Positions 26,333 through 35,038 of a DNA stretch of 64,000 nucleotides are shown one piece after another. The notes beneath the pieces are model-generated. The model searched no databases. It had not been told where the DNA came from and saw only the letters and a program-made list of their open reading frames with translations. Both the position numbers and the translations under genes were made by a program. Numbering within the stretch: position 1 is the first letter of the stretch; every line of letters begins with the position of its first letter. The stretch comes from Actinomadura_C sp036008685 (lineage in GTDB: Bacteria; Actinomycetota; Actinomycetes; Streptosporangiales; Streptosporangiaceae). The stretch is from positions 1-64,000 of the forward strand of contig DASYNF010000033.1 of NCBI GenBank assembly GCA_036008685.1. Direction: 5' to 3'.

Positions 26333-27631
26333 ATGCGCCAGTTCCGCAGATCCGTGTCCGTCGTGGCCGCGGCGACCCTCGCCGCGACCATGACCGTCGG
26401 CCCACCCGCGCAGGCAGTGCAGGTCCCGCAGGTCTCCGCGCCCGTCGCGGCGGCTCAGGCACCCGCCTCACAGGTCTCCTTCCACCGGTTCACCGGGTTC
26501 TCCGGGGGGCGCCGGGAGGGCACGGCCGGTGGCCCGGAGCTTCGCTTCCACAAGGCGGCGGGGCGGCTCGACTACACCGACCCGTTCGGCGGCGGCACCA
26601 AGACCTGGGAGTACGCCCGGTGGACCTCGCCGGTGCGCCGTGTCGGCTTCGGCGCCACGGAGCTGGTGGCCTCCTGGACCGCCGGGGCGCCACGCGGGAC
26701 GTGGCTGCAGGTGGAGATGCGCGCCCACACCAGCACGGGCAAGGACACCAAGTGGTATGTGATGGGCCGGTGGGCGGAGGACGATGGTGACATCCATCGC
26801 ACGTCGGTCAACGGCCAGCGGGACGCCGACGGGACCGTCTACACCGACACGTTCGTCTCGGCCGGAGCCACGACGATCGGCTCCTACCAGCTGCGGGCGA
26901 CGCTCTACCGGCTCCCGGGCTCGCACGCCCGGCCCACCGTCCGTACGCTCGGCGCGCTGACCTCGGCGGTGCCCGGCCGGGACTCCTATCCGGCCAGCCC
27001 GCCGGGAGGCGCCGAGGGGATCGAGCTCAAGGTCCCGCGCTTCTCCCAGGAGATCCACAAGGGCCAGTATCCGCAGTGGGACGGTGGTGGTGAGGCCTGG
27101 TGCAGCCCGACCTCGACCTCCATGGTCGTCGCCTACCACGGGCGCGGCCCGAGCCGCAGGGACTATGCGTGGGTCGACCCCTCCTACGTCGACCCCTGGG
27201 TGGACTACGCGGCGCGTAACACCTATGACTACGCCTACGAGGGTGCAGGCAACTGGCCGTTCAACACCGCCTACGCGGGCCGGTTCCACCTGGACGGCTT
27301 CATCACGCGCCTGCGGTCGCTGACCGAGCTCGAGCAGTTCATCAAGGCCCGGATCCCGGTGGTGACCTCGCAGTCGTTCAAGGCCGCCGACCTGCCCGGC
27401 GCGGGCTACAGCACCAACGGCCACCTCATGGTGATCATCGGTTTCACCAAGACCGGAGACGTCATCGCCAACGACCCGGCCTCTCCGTCCAACGCCGCCG
27501 TCCGCCGGGTCTATCCCCGCGGGGCCTTCGAGAAGGTCTGGCAGCGCAGCACCGGCGGGATCTCCTACATCATCCACCCCAGGAGCCGGCCGCTGCCCGC
27601 CAACGTCCCGGGCCTCACCCCCAACTGGTGA
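26333..27631 (+). CDS. Secreted C39-like cysteine peptidase
   Basis: A 432-residue exported protein. The signal peptide (MRQFRRSVSVVAAATLAATM, cleavage probably after PAQA) precedes a beta-rich N-terminal region (about 45-215). A Peptidase_C39_2 domain follows with the catalytic Cys in GEAWCSPTSTSMV, His in NGHLMVIIGF and an Asn/Asp in ANDPASPSN, the order expected for this papain-like fold. Actinomycete homologues are exported and presumed to act on cell wall or extracellular peptides; the substrate is unknown. The ATG at 26333 has CAGGAGAG upstream and begins the signal peptide, so the longer open frame upstream is ignored. It ends in a strong hairpin. Confidence 0.85.
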   Translation: MRQFRRSVSVVAAATLAATMTVGPPAQAVQVPQVSAPVAAAQAPASQVSFHRFTGFSGGRREGTAGGPELRFHKAAGRLDYTDPFGGGTKTWEYARWTSPVRRVGFGATELVASWTAGAPRGTWLQVEMRAHTSTGKDTKWYVMGRWAEDDGDIHRTSVNGQRDADGTVYTDTFVSAGATTIGSYQLRATLYRLPGSHARPTVRTLGALTSAVPGRDSYPASPPGGAEGIELKVPRFSQEIHKGQYPQWDGGGEAWCSPTSTSMVVAYHGRGPSRRDYAWVDPSYVDPWVDYAARNTYDYAYEGAGNWPFNTAYAGRFHLDGFITRLRSLTELEQFIKARIPVVTSQSFKAADLPGAGYSTNGHLMVIIGFTKTGDVIANDPASPSNAAVRRVYPRGAFEKVWQRSTGGISYIIHPRSRPLPANVPGLTPNW

Positions 27632-27637
27632 GCCGCG

Positions 27638-27677
27638 CGGCCGCACGGAGGAGCGCCCGGCGCCCTCCGTGCGGCCG
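27638..27677 (+). terminator. 14-bp hairpin terminator after the peptidase gene
   Basis: CGGCCGCACGGAGG pairs perfectly with CCTCCGTGCGGCCG across a 12-nt loop, starting 7 bases after the peptidase stop. It lies between the peptidase gene and the aldolase gene, so they are probably separate units. Confidence 0.65.
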
Positions 27678-27734
27678 CCGGCCTCGCCGGCAGACCCCGG
27701 CACCCCCGATATCCCCGACATCCCCGGAGGCCGC

Positions 27735-28460
27735 GTGAGCCCGCCCATGGACACGCTGCGCGGCACGGTCGCGCTGGCGTGCCGGATCCTTGCGATGGAG
27801 GGACTCGCCGAGGGGACACTCGGCCACGTGAGCGCGCGGGCCGGCGCCGGCCGCATGCTCATCCGGTGCCGGGGAGAGCATGAGCGGGGCCTGCTGTTCA
27901 CCGGAGATGAGGACGTACGGCTCACCGGCTTCGACGGCGAGCCCCTCGCCGCGACCGACGGCTACGCGCCCCCGAACGAGCTGCCCATCCACGGAGAACT
28001 GCTGAGAGCCAGGCCCGGCGTCAACGCCGTCGTGCACGCCCATCCGCCCGCCGTCCTCATGTGCGGCCTGGCCGGCGTGGAGCTGCGCCCGATCTTCGGC
28101 GCCTATAACATCCCCGCCATGCGGATGGCCCTGGACGGCATCCCGGTCTATCCGCGCTCGGTCCTGATCCGGAGGCCCGAGCTGGCGCACGAGATGATGG
28201 CCGCGATGGGCGACCGGCCGGTGTGCGTCCTGCGGGGCCACGGCGTCACGGTGACCGGGGACAGCGTCGAGCAGGCGGTCGTACGGGCACTGAATCTCAA
28301 CGCCCTCGCCCAGGTCGCCCTCGCGGTGGCGCAGGCCGGGGGGAAGGCCGAGCCGATCCCGCCTGAGGACGTCGCCGAGCTGCCCGACCTGGGTTCGGCC
28401 TTCAACGACCTCGCGGTGTGGCGTTACTACGTCGCCAAGGCCGAACGGGCCGCTCTGTAA
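27735..28460 (+). CDS. Class II aldolase/adducin family protein
   Basis: A 241-residue protein of the L-fuculose-phosphate aldolase/RhaD/AraD fold. The Zn-binding HAHP motif is present (VVHAHPPAVLMCG), as are the later GHG His (VLRGHGVTV) and an acidic residue in ELPIHGELL. Such enzymes cleave sugar phosphates or decarboxylate/epimerise them; the family also includes hydroxy-acid decarboxylases, so the reaction cannot be fixed. GGAGG 4 bases before GTG 27735 sets the start; an ATG at 27747 is possible. It appears monocistronic. Confidence 0.8.
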   Translation: MSPPMDTLRGTVALACRILAMEGLAEGTLGHVSARAGAGRMLIRCRGEHERGLLFTGDEDVRLTGFDGEPLAATDGYAPPNELPIHGELLRARPGVNAVVHAHPPAVLMCGLAGVELRPIFGAYNIPAMRMALDGIPVYPRSVLIRRPELAHEMMAAMGDRPVCVLRGHGVTVTGDSVEQAVVRALNLNALAQVALAVAQAGGKAEPIPPEDVAELPDLGSAFNDLAVWRYYVAKAERAAL

Positions 28461-28585
28461 TGAGATGATTTCCGGGGGAAGTTCTGGTTTGCATGATCTG
28501 TTATCCCTGGGTGTGATGTGATTCGTGGGGATTTCGGGAGACTCGTACCATCGATCCCCATGATCTTTTGGGGGTAGGTGACACG

Positions 28586-30628
28586 GTGGATATGCGACTG
28601 CGCCTCGTGGCGAAGTTGGCGGGTTTGGCGGCTCTGATGGGTCTGCTGTCCGGTGCGATTCTGGCTCCGTCCCTTGGCGGGACAGGGCTCATGGCCAAGG
28701 ACGTCACGGTCCAGATGGGGCCGGCGAAGCTCGATGAGCCGCCGTTGCCGCAGGTGTCGACGATTCTCGCGGCCGACGGCAGCCGGATCGCCTCGTTCTA
28801 CTACGAGAACCGCACCGACGTCGGCCACGAAAAGATCGCGCCCATCATGCACAAGGCGATCGTGTCCATCGAGGACTCGCGCTTCTACGAGCACGGCCCG
28901 ATCGACCTTCAGGGGACCATGCGGGCTCTGGTGCGCAACCAGACCTCGGGCGGAGTGGTCCAGGGCGGCTCCAGCCTGACCCAGCAGTACGTCAAGAACG
29001 TGCTGTTCGAGTCGGCGGGCACGCGGGTGGCGGTGGCCCACGAGGCGCTCCGTAACGCGCGCACCAAGGCGGCCAAGGCCGCCGCCAAGGCCGCGCTCAA
29101 GGACGCGCAGGAGGCCCAGAACAACACCATCGCTCCGAAGTTCTCACGCAAGCTGCAGGAGCTCCGCTACGCGCTGTGGGTCGAGCAGAACTACAGCAAG
29201 AACGACATCCTGGCGAAATATCTCAACATCGCCTACTTCGGCCGTCACACGTACGGCATCGAGGCGGCCGCGATGCGCTACTTCAGCGTGCACGCCTCCC
29301 AGCTCACGCTGGGGCAGGCGGCGACCCTCGCCGGCATGGTGAACAACGCCAACCAGTACGACCCGATCGAGCACCCGAAGGCCACCGTCGAGCGCCGTGA
29401 CGCCGTCCTCGGCCGGATGGCGCAACTCGGGAACATCACCCCGGCCGCGGCCGCCACCGAGAAGGCCCGGCGGCTGAAGCTGCGCCCGAAGGTGCGCGGC
29501 GGTGGCTGCGACGGTGTCAAGTACGCCTACTTCTGTTCGTACGTGCAGAACGACATCCTGAACAACGCCGCCTTCGGGCCCACCGCCGACGCGCGCCGCA
29601 ACCTCCTCCACACCGGGGGCCTGACGATCCGGACCACCCTGGACCCGCGGGCGCAGGACGCCGCCCAGGGGGCCGTCGACTCCCACAGCTCGCGCCAGTC
29701 CTCCAGGGTCACCATGGAGGCCATGGTCCAGCCGGGCACCGGCCACATCAAGGCGATCGCGATCAGCCGCAGGTACGGGCTGGGCAAGCACCTGTCCGCC
29801 ATCAACTTCGCGGCCGACCAGGCCCACGGTGGAGGCTACGGCGTCCAGGCGGGCTCCACGTTCAAGACCTTCACCCTGGCGGCGGCCCTGGCCGCCGGCT
29901 TCTCGCCCGGGCAGACCTTCTCGTCCCCGCCCAGCACGACGATCGGCGGCTACACGAACTGCTCCGGGCAGGGCCTCGCCCCCTGGTCGGTCCACAACGC
30001 GGAGAAGTCCGAGGGCGGGACCATGAACATGACCAAGGCGACGTGGGACTCGGTGAACACCTACTTCGCCCAGCTCCAGCGGGCCGTCGGACTGTGCAAG
30101 GTCGCCAAGATGGCGGCGGCCTTCGGCATGACGGCGCCCAACGGTTCCCCGCTCGCACAGTTGCCCGCCTTCACCCTCGGGAGCAACGAGATCGACATCA
30201 TCCACGAGGCGGCGGCCTATGCCGGCTTCGCGGCCTCCGGAAAGTACTGCGGTCCCGTGGCCATCACCGCGGTGATGGACGCGAGGGGCACGGAGCTCGC
30301 CGTCCCGAGCGGCAACTGCCGCCAGGTGGTCGAGCCCCGGGTCGCCAACGAGATCAACAGGATGCTGCGGGGCGTGCTGAGCAACGGCACCGCCCGGGGC
30401 AACCAGCTCCCCGGCCGTGACGCGGCCGGCAAGACCGGCACCAACGAGAACCTCGTGACCGCGCTGTTCGCCGGCTACACCCCCAACCTGGCCGCGGTTC
30501 TGTGGACGGGCAACCCGGCCGCGCCGTACGGGGACCCCGTTCACCAGTACGGCTCCAGCCTGGCGCCGCTGTGGGTGCGAAGCTTCCAGGGGGCCCTCAG
30601 GGGCGAGCCGGCCCCGCGGTTCTCCTGA
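28586..30628 (+). CDS. Class A penicillin-binding protein (transglycosylase-transpeptidase)
   Basis: A 680-residue bifunctional peptidoglycan synthase. An N-terminal membrane anchor (about 8-30) is followed by a GT51 transglycosylase domain with catalytic Glu near residue 96 in IEDSRFYEHG and GGSSLTQQYVKN. The transpeptidase domain has SxxK in GSTFKTF (Ser near 423), SxN as SVN and GKTGTNE. A Lys/Ala-rich helical insertion (around 150-190) interrupts the GT domain, as in other actinomycete enzymes. No PASTA domain. GTG at 28586 is preceded by AGGTG; ATG at 28592 is the alternative. It builds cell wall outside the membrane. Confidence 0.9.
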   Translation: MDMRLRLVAKLAGLAALMGLLSGAILAPSLGGTGLMAKDVTVQMGPAKLDEPPLPQVSTILAADGSRIASFYYENRTDVGHEKIAPIMHKAIVSIEDSRFYEHGPIDLQGTMRALVRNQTSGGVVQGGSSLTQQYVKNVLFESAGTRVAVAHEALRNARTKAAKAAAKAALKDAQEAQNNTIAPKFSRKLQELRYALWVEQNYSKNDILAKYLNIAYFGRHTYGIEAAAMRYFSVHASQLTLGQAATLAGMVNNANQYDPIEHPKATVERRDAVLGRMAQLGNITPAAAATEKARRLKLRPKVRGGGCDGVKYAYFCSYVQNDILNNAAFGPTADARRNLLHTGGLTIRTTLDPRAQDAAQGAVDSHSSRQSSRVTMEAMVQPGTGHIKAIAISRRYGLGKHLSAINFAADQAHGGGYGVQAGSTFKTFTLAAALAAGFSPGQTFSSPPSTTIGGYTNCSGQGLAPWSVHNAEKSEGGTMNMTKATWDSVNTYFAQLQRAVGLCKVAKMAAAFGMTAPNGSPLAQLPAFTLGSNEIDIIHEAAAYAGFAASGKYCGPVAITAVMDARGTELAVPSGNCRQVVEPRVANEINRMLRGVLSNGTARGNQLPGRDAAGKTGTNENLVTALFAGYTPNLAAVLWTGNPAAPYGDPVHQYGSSLAPLWVRSFQGALRGEPAPRFS

Positions 30629-30903
30629 GGGGCTCCACGCCCTCGCCCGGGGCCGCGCGCTCGGCGATGTCGGACCGCGCGTGGACTATGTGAGTTCTTG
30701 AGCGGTTTAGAGGCTATTGCTCGGGTCGTAGTAGTACCCTCGGCCTGGCATACCAAGATCATGTCGCTGTACCGTCTACGGCAGCCCCGTGTCCTGCCCG
30801 CCAGGATGCGGTTGCGCGAGCACGGCGGCCGAGGCCCGCCCGGCGGGCACCTGGCCCGTCCCTCGTCCCGTCCCCCCGTCCAGAGCATCTGATGGAGCAC
30901 TTC

Positions 30904-32205
30904 ATGTCGCAGGTGGCACTCTGGTGTCTGGCCGTCGGCCTGCTCGTCGCCGTGGTCCTGCTCCTACGTGAGCGGCACGTGGCCTCCCGGCTGCGCAGGC
31001 GCAATGCCACACTCGAAGCCGAGCAGTACATCCGGGACGAGGAGGTACGGCACCTCGTCACCACCCGGATCCCGGCGCTGGTCGAGTTCCTGTACGACCG
31101 GCCGGTCGCGGTCCCCGGGCTCCTCCACCGTCAGCTGTCCTGCACGGCCTACGATCGCGGGCTCCGGGCCGTCATGAGCATGTTCTCCGAGTCCATGGAC
31201 ACGGCCAAGTCCCGGGCCGACCAGGCCGCCAAGGCGACGCTCAAGACGATGATGCGCGGTGTCCAGAGCCTCGCCAGCGAGCAGCAGCTGGCCATCTCCG
31301 ACATGCAGGAGCGGCACGACGACCCGGACGTTCTCGAGGACCTGCTGCGGATCGACCACATGAACTCGCAGCTGGGACGACGCGCCCAGGCCACGGCCGT
31401 ACTCTGCGGGTCCTGGCCGGGACAGCAGCGTGCCGACTCCTCACTGATCGACGTGGTCCGTGGCGCGACGTCGAGGATCCGCGACTACCTGCGGGTCGAG
31501 GTCCACTCCCAGGTCAACATGGGAGTGGTGAGCCGGGTCGTCGAGCCGGTCGTCCTCGCCGTCGCGGAGTTGCTGGACAACGCCGCCCGTCACTCGCCGC
31601 CCAACACCAAGGTCCAGGTCAACTTCCAGGCCACGCACAACGGCCTCGCGATCGTCATCGACGACGCGGGGGTCGCCATGGAGCCGAAGGAGACCGAGTG
31701 GGCGACCCTGTTGCTCTCCGGGCATCAGTCCATCGACATCAACCGGCTCGGTGACCCGCCCCAGATCGGCTTCGCGGTCGTGGGCGTGCTCGCCGCCCGC
31801 TACGGGTTCAGCGTCTCCGTGGACACCAAATCGCCCTACGGGGGCGTGCGCGCCGTGGTGTTCCTTCCCAGCGCGCTCCTCACCCGGATCGACGCCCAGC
31901 CGGCCCCGGAGCCGCGGGATCCGATCCGCTCGGCTCGGGCGCTGGGCGGGTCCGGATCAGAGGCGTCCGCCATCGCCGAGGGACCGGAAGGGACCGCGCG
32001 GACGCTGACGGCCGGCGGTCTGCCCAAGCGCCGGCGGGGGGCGCCTTCGGAGCAGCCGCACGTGGCCGAGCGGTCCGGACAGAATGCAAGGATGCCGGGC
32101 AGACCGGCACGAGAGACGGCTGCGGGCATGGGCGCCTGGCAGCGAGGCACCAGATCAGGCCGTGCCAACGTCTCGCCCGACTCGGAAGGAAATCCCCAGG
32201 GATGA
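30904..32205 (+). CDS. cvnA: Conservon sensor-like ATP-binding protein CvnA
   Basis: A 433-residue membrane protein and the first gene of a five-gene conservon. One N-terminal helix (WCLAVGLLVAVVLLL) leads to a charged coiled-coil, a region with no canonical phospho-His box (RIDHMNSQLGRRA) and an ATPase domain with N-box AVAELLDNAARHSP and DDAGVAM. The C-terminal 90 residues are disordered and rich in Pro/Arg/Gly. In Streptomyces, CvnA works with CvnB-D as a membrane-tethered G-protein-like switch. ATG 30904 has GGAG 6 bases upstream; ATG 30892 is possible. Its stop overlaps cvnB by 4 bp. Confidence 0.87.
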   Translation: MSQVALWCLAVGLLVAVVLLLRERHVASRLRRRNATLEAEQYIRDEEVRHLVTTRIPALVEFLYDRPVAVPGLLHRQLSCTAYDRGLRAVMSMFSESMDTAKSRADQAAKATLKTMMRGVQSLASEQQLAISDMQERHDDPDVLEDLLRIDHMNSQLGRRAQATAVLCGSWPGQQRADSSLIDVVRGATSRIRDYLRVEVHSQVNMGVVSRVVEPVVLAVAELLDNAARHSPPNTKVQVNFQATHNGLAIVIDDAGVAMEPKETEWATLLLSGHQSIDINRLGDPPQIGFAVVGVLAARYGFSVSVDTKSPYGGVRAVVFLPSALLTRIDAQPAPEPRDPIRSARALGGSGSEASAIAEGPEGTARTLTAGGLPKRRRGAPSEQPHVAERSGQNARMPGRPARETAAGMGAWQRGTRSGRANVSPDSEGNPQG

Positions 32206-32615
32206 ACGACGCCGTGAACAACAAGCTCGGCTGGATGCTCGACGATGCCCTGAAGATGCCGGAGACCCGGGAGGCCATCCTCCTGTCCGCCGACGGGCTC
32301 TTGATGGCCCACTCCCAGCGCATCGGCCGCGACGACGCCGAGCGGCACGCGGCCGGGATGTCGGGCCTGCAGTCGCTGGCCCGGAGCACGGCCGAGTTCT
32401 GCGGCGACTCCCCGGCGGCGTGGCGGCAGACCCTGAGCGAGTTCGAGGGGGGATACGTCTTCCTGGTGGCGGCGGGCGCCGGTGCCTATCTCGCCGTCTC
32501 CACCACCGACAAAGTCGACATGGAGGCCGTCTCCTTCCGCCTCCAGGAACTCGTTCAGCGCCTCGGCAAGGAGTTGACCACCCCGCCCCGGCAGGACGCG
32601 GGAGCCTCGGCATGA
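32202..32615 (+). CDS. cvnB: Roadblock/LC7 domain protein CvnB
   Basis: A 137-residue single-domain protein of the Roadblock/LC7 (MglB-like) family. Residues 8-120 hold the fold (LGWMLDDALKMPETREAILLSADG and GYVFLVAAGAGAYLAVSTT). These proteins form dimers that regulate small Ras-like GTPases, here CvnD. It overlaps cvnA and cvnC by ATGA, giving strict translational coupling. Confidence 0.9.
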   Translation: MNDAVNNKLGWMLDDALKMPETREAILLSADGLLMAHSQRIGRDDAERHAAGMSGLQSLARSTAEFCGDSPAAWRQTLSEFEGGYVFLVAAGAGAYLAVSTTDKVDMEAVSFRLQELVQRLGKELTTPPRQDAGASA

Positions 32616-32965
32616 CCCGGCCACGGGACAGGAGAGCTCTGGTCCGGCCCCATGTGGTCACCGGAGGGCGCGCCCACCCGACGCGCAACATCTTCGACCT
32701 GGTCACACTGGTCAGCATGGCCCGGCACGACCTCGGTGGTCTCAGCCCGGAGAAGCGCCGCGTCATGGAGCTGTGCCGGGGCGGGTCCCTGTCCGTGGCC
32801 GAGATCGCCGGGCACCTGGACCTGGCGGTCAGCGTGACCAAGGTCCTGCTCTCCGACCTCATGGACAGCGGTCACCTCATGACCCGCGCGGCCGGGCCGG
32901 AGGCCCGGCTCCCCGAGCCGCGACTCTTGCAGGAGGTGCTCGATGGACTCCGCGCTCGCCTGTGA
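32612..32965 (+). CDS. cvnC: DUF742 winged-helix protein CvnC
   Basis: A 117-residue DUF742 protein. The conserved N-terminal RPHVVTGGRAHPTRN and a winged-helix-like core (KRRVMELCRGGSLSVAEIAGHLDLAVSVTKVLLSDLMDSG) are clear. In conservons this subunit bridges CvnB and the GTPase. It overlaps cvnB by 4 bp and cvnD by 23 bp. Confidence 0.9.
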   Translation: MTRPRDRRALVRPHVVTGGRAHPTRNIFDLVTLVSMARHDLGGLSPEKRRVMELCRGGSLSVAEIAGHLDLAVSVTKVLLSDLMDSGHLMTRAAGPEARLPEPRLLQEVLDGLRARL

Positions 32966-33542
32966 GGACCTCTACGTACGCGACACCGTGCGGACGTCGG
33001 TCAAGCTCCTCATCGCCGGCCACTTCGCGGTGGGCAAGACCACGCTCGTCAGCACGCTGTCGGAGATCCGGCCGCTGCGGACCGAGGAGACGATGACACA
33101 GGCCGGTGCCCTCGTCGACGACCTCGCCGGAGTGCCCGACAAGACCACGACCACCGTGGCCATGGACTTCGGCCGCATGACCCTCAGCGACCACCTCGTC
33201 CTCTATCTGTTCGGGGCCCCGGGGCAGACCCGGTTCACGCAGATGTGGCATGACCTCACGCGGGGAGCGCTCGGCGCGCTGGTGCTCGCCGACACCCGCC
33301 GTCTCGAGCAGGCCTTCGGCGTGATGGCCCTGCTCGAGGAGAAGGGACTGCGCTACGCGGTCGCCATCAACCAGTTCGACGGCGCACCGGTCTTTCCCGA
33401 GGAGGAGCTACGGGAGGCGCTCGACCTGCTGCCCGAGACGCCCCTGGTGATGTGCGACGCCCGTGATCCGGTCTCTTCGACCCGGGCGCTCGTCACCCTG
33501 GTGGAATACCTCCTCAAGAGCATCGATCAGGAGTATGCGTGA
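32943..33542 (+). CDS. cvnD: Conservon small GTPase CvnD
   Basis: A 199-residue Ras-like GTP-binding protein. The P-loop GHFAVGKTT is at 26-34, G3 is GAPGQ (in place of DxxGQ) and the base-recognition loop is NQFD rather than NKxD, as is common in bacterial conservon GTPases. The conserved TTTTVAMDFGR region is the switch. The start inside cvnC is backed by AGGAGG 6 bases upstream. It would act as the switch linking CvnA-C to effectors such as the downstream P450. Confidence 0.9.
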   Translation: MDSALACEDLYVRDTVRTSVKLLIAGHFAVGKTTLVSTLSEIRPLRTEETMTQAGALVDDLAGVPDKTTTTVAMDFGRMTLSDHLVLYLFGAPGQTRFTQMWHDLTRGALGALVLADTRRLEQAFGVMALLEEKGLRYAVAINQFDGAPVFPEEELREALDLLPETPLVMCDARDPVSSTRALVTLVEYLLKSIDQEYA

Positions 33543-34921
33543 GTTCCGAGTTCATGGATCCGGATCGGGAACTGGCGGCCCGCTGCCCGGTGCAGAGCGG
33601 CCGGGTGCCCCTCTACGGCCCGGAGTTCGCCGCCGACCCCCCCGGTCTCTACGCCGCGCTGCGGGAGTACGGGCCGGTGGCGCCGGTCGATCTGGCGCCC
33701 GGTGTCCCGGCCACGCTCGTCACCTCCTATGACGCGGCGCTGGACGTGCTGCGCGACCCGGGGACCTTCCCCAAGGACGCGCGCGGCTGGGAGAAGAGTG
33801 TCCCGGCGGACTGCCCGGTGCTCCCGATCATGATGTACCGCCCCAACTGCCGGCATGCCGACGGCACGGCGCACGCCCGGCTGCGCGTCGCCGTGACCGA
33901 CAGCCTGGCCCGGGTGGACCTGAACCGGCTGCGCGGTCACGTCGAGCGCGGCGCGGACACGCTCATCGGCCGGTTCGGACCCAGCGGGTCCGCGGACCTG
34001 GTGACCGATTACGCGAGGGTCCTGCCGCTGCTGATCTTCAATGAGCTCTTCGGCTGCCCGCCGGACCTCGGCGACCGGCTGGTCGAGGGCATGAGCGGCA
34101 TCTTCGACACCGTCGACGCGAAGCACTCGAACGCGATCCTCTCCGAGGCCGTGATGGAGCTGGTCGCCCTCAAGCGCAGGCGGCCGGGGGCGGATGTGAC
34201 GTCCTGGCTCATGGCGCATCCGGTGGAACTCAGCGATGAGGAGGTGATGCACCAGATCCTCACACTGCTGGGTGCGGGCACCGAGCCGGAGCAGAACCTC
34301 ATCGCCAACGGACTGCGCCTGCTCCTGTCCGACGACCGGTTCGCGGGCGACCTCTCCGGAGGGAACCTGCCGGTGGAGGACGCTCTCGACGAGATCCTGT
34401 GGACCGATCCGCCACTGGCCAACTTCGCCATGACCTATCCGGTGCGGGACCTGGAGTTCGCCGGCGCCCACCTGCCCAAGGACCAGCCGGTCGTCATCAG
34501 CCTGGCCGCGGCCAACACCGACCCGTCGCTCACCGCGGGGGAACGGGTCGGCAACCGGGCCCATCTGGCCTGGAGCGCCGGCCCGCACACCTGCCCGGCG
34601 AAGGGCCCCGCGCGGCTCATCGCCTCGGTGGCCATCGAGAAGCTCCTGGACGGGCTGCCCGACATGGAGCTGGCCGTACCCGCTCACCAGCTGTCCTGGC
34701 GCCCCGGCCCCTTCCACCGGGCCCTGACCTCGCTGCCCGTGCGCTTCCCGCCTGTTCCGCCGCCCGTCCGATCCGGTGGGTCACCTGGAGACCACGACGG
34801 CCCCCCGCGCCTGTCGTCGACGCTACCGGCCGCGGCGTTGGACCCGAGTCCGCCCGCCTCACATGACACGGGATCGCCACGCTGGTGGGACTCCCTGAAG
34901 AAGTGGTGGCATGGGGGATGA
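33539..34921 (+). CDS. cvnE: Conservon cytochrome P450 (CvnE, CYP157-like) lacking ExxR
   Basis: A 460-residue P450-fold protein coupled to cvnD (GTGA overlap, AGGAG upstream). The haem Cys is C352 in SAGPHTCPAKG, and the I-helix region is LLGAGTEPEQN. The K-helix position that should read ExxR is E285-I-L-W288. This matches the known CYP157 family of Streptomyces conservons, where ExxR is also lost. The motif preceding the Cys has Trp (AWSAGPH) instead of Phe-Gly. A C-terminal extension of about 60 residues, Pro/Ser-rich and ending RWWDSLKKWWHGG, is unlike ordinary P450s. Substrate unknown; its catalytic competence is uncertain. Confidence 0.88.
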   Translation: MSSEFMDPDRELAARCPVQSGRVPLYGPEFAADPPGLYAALREYGPVAPVDLAPGVPATLVTSYDAALDVLRDPGTFPKDARGWEKSVPADCPVLPIMMYRPNCRHADGTAHARLRVAVTDSLARVDLNRLRGHVERGADTLIGRFGPSGSADLVTDYARVLPLLIFNELFGCPPDLGDRLVEGMSGIFDTVDAKHSNAILSEAVMELVALKRRRPGADVTSWLMAHPVELSDEEVMHQILTLLGAGTEPEQNLIANGLRLLLSDDRFAGDLSGGNLPVEDALDEILWTDPPLANFAMTYPVRDLEFAGAHLPKDQPVVISLAAANTDPSLTAGERVGNRAHLAWSAGPHTCPAKGPARLIASVAIEKLLDGLPDMELAVPAHQLSWRPGPFHRALTSLPVRFPPVPPPVRSGGSPGDHDGPPRLSSTLPAAALDPSPPASHDTGSPRWWDSLKKWWHGG

Positions 34922-34928
34922 CCGGCCG

Positions 34929-34955
34929 GCCCCCGTCCCGCGCGCGGACGGGGGC
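34929..34955. terminator. Bidirectional hairpin between conservon and methyltransferase
   Basis: GCCCCCGTC pairs with GACGGGGGC around a 9-nt loop, 8 bases after the P450 stop. It lies between two convergent genes, so it can serve both. Confidence 0.5.
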
Positions 34956-35038
34956 GAGCTCCACCGCCGGGACCGCGAGAGTGAACCCTCGGTCCCGGCT
35001 CGCCCCGGCGGAAGAGCTCGCGCCGGCGGCGGAGAGGG

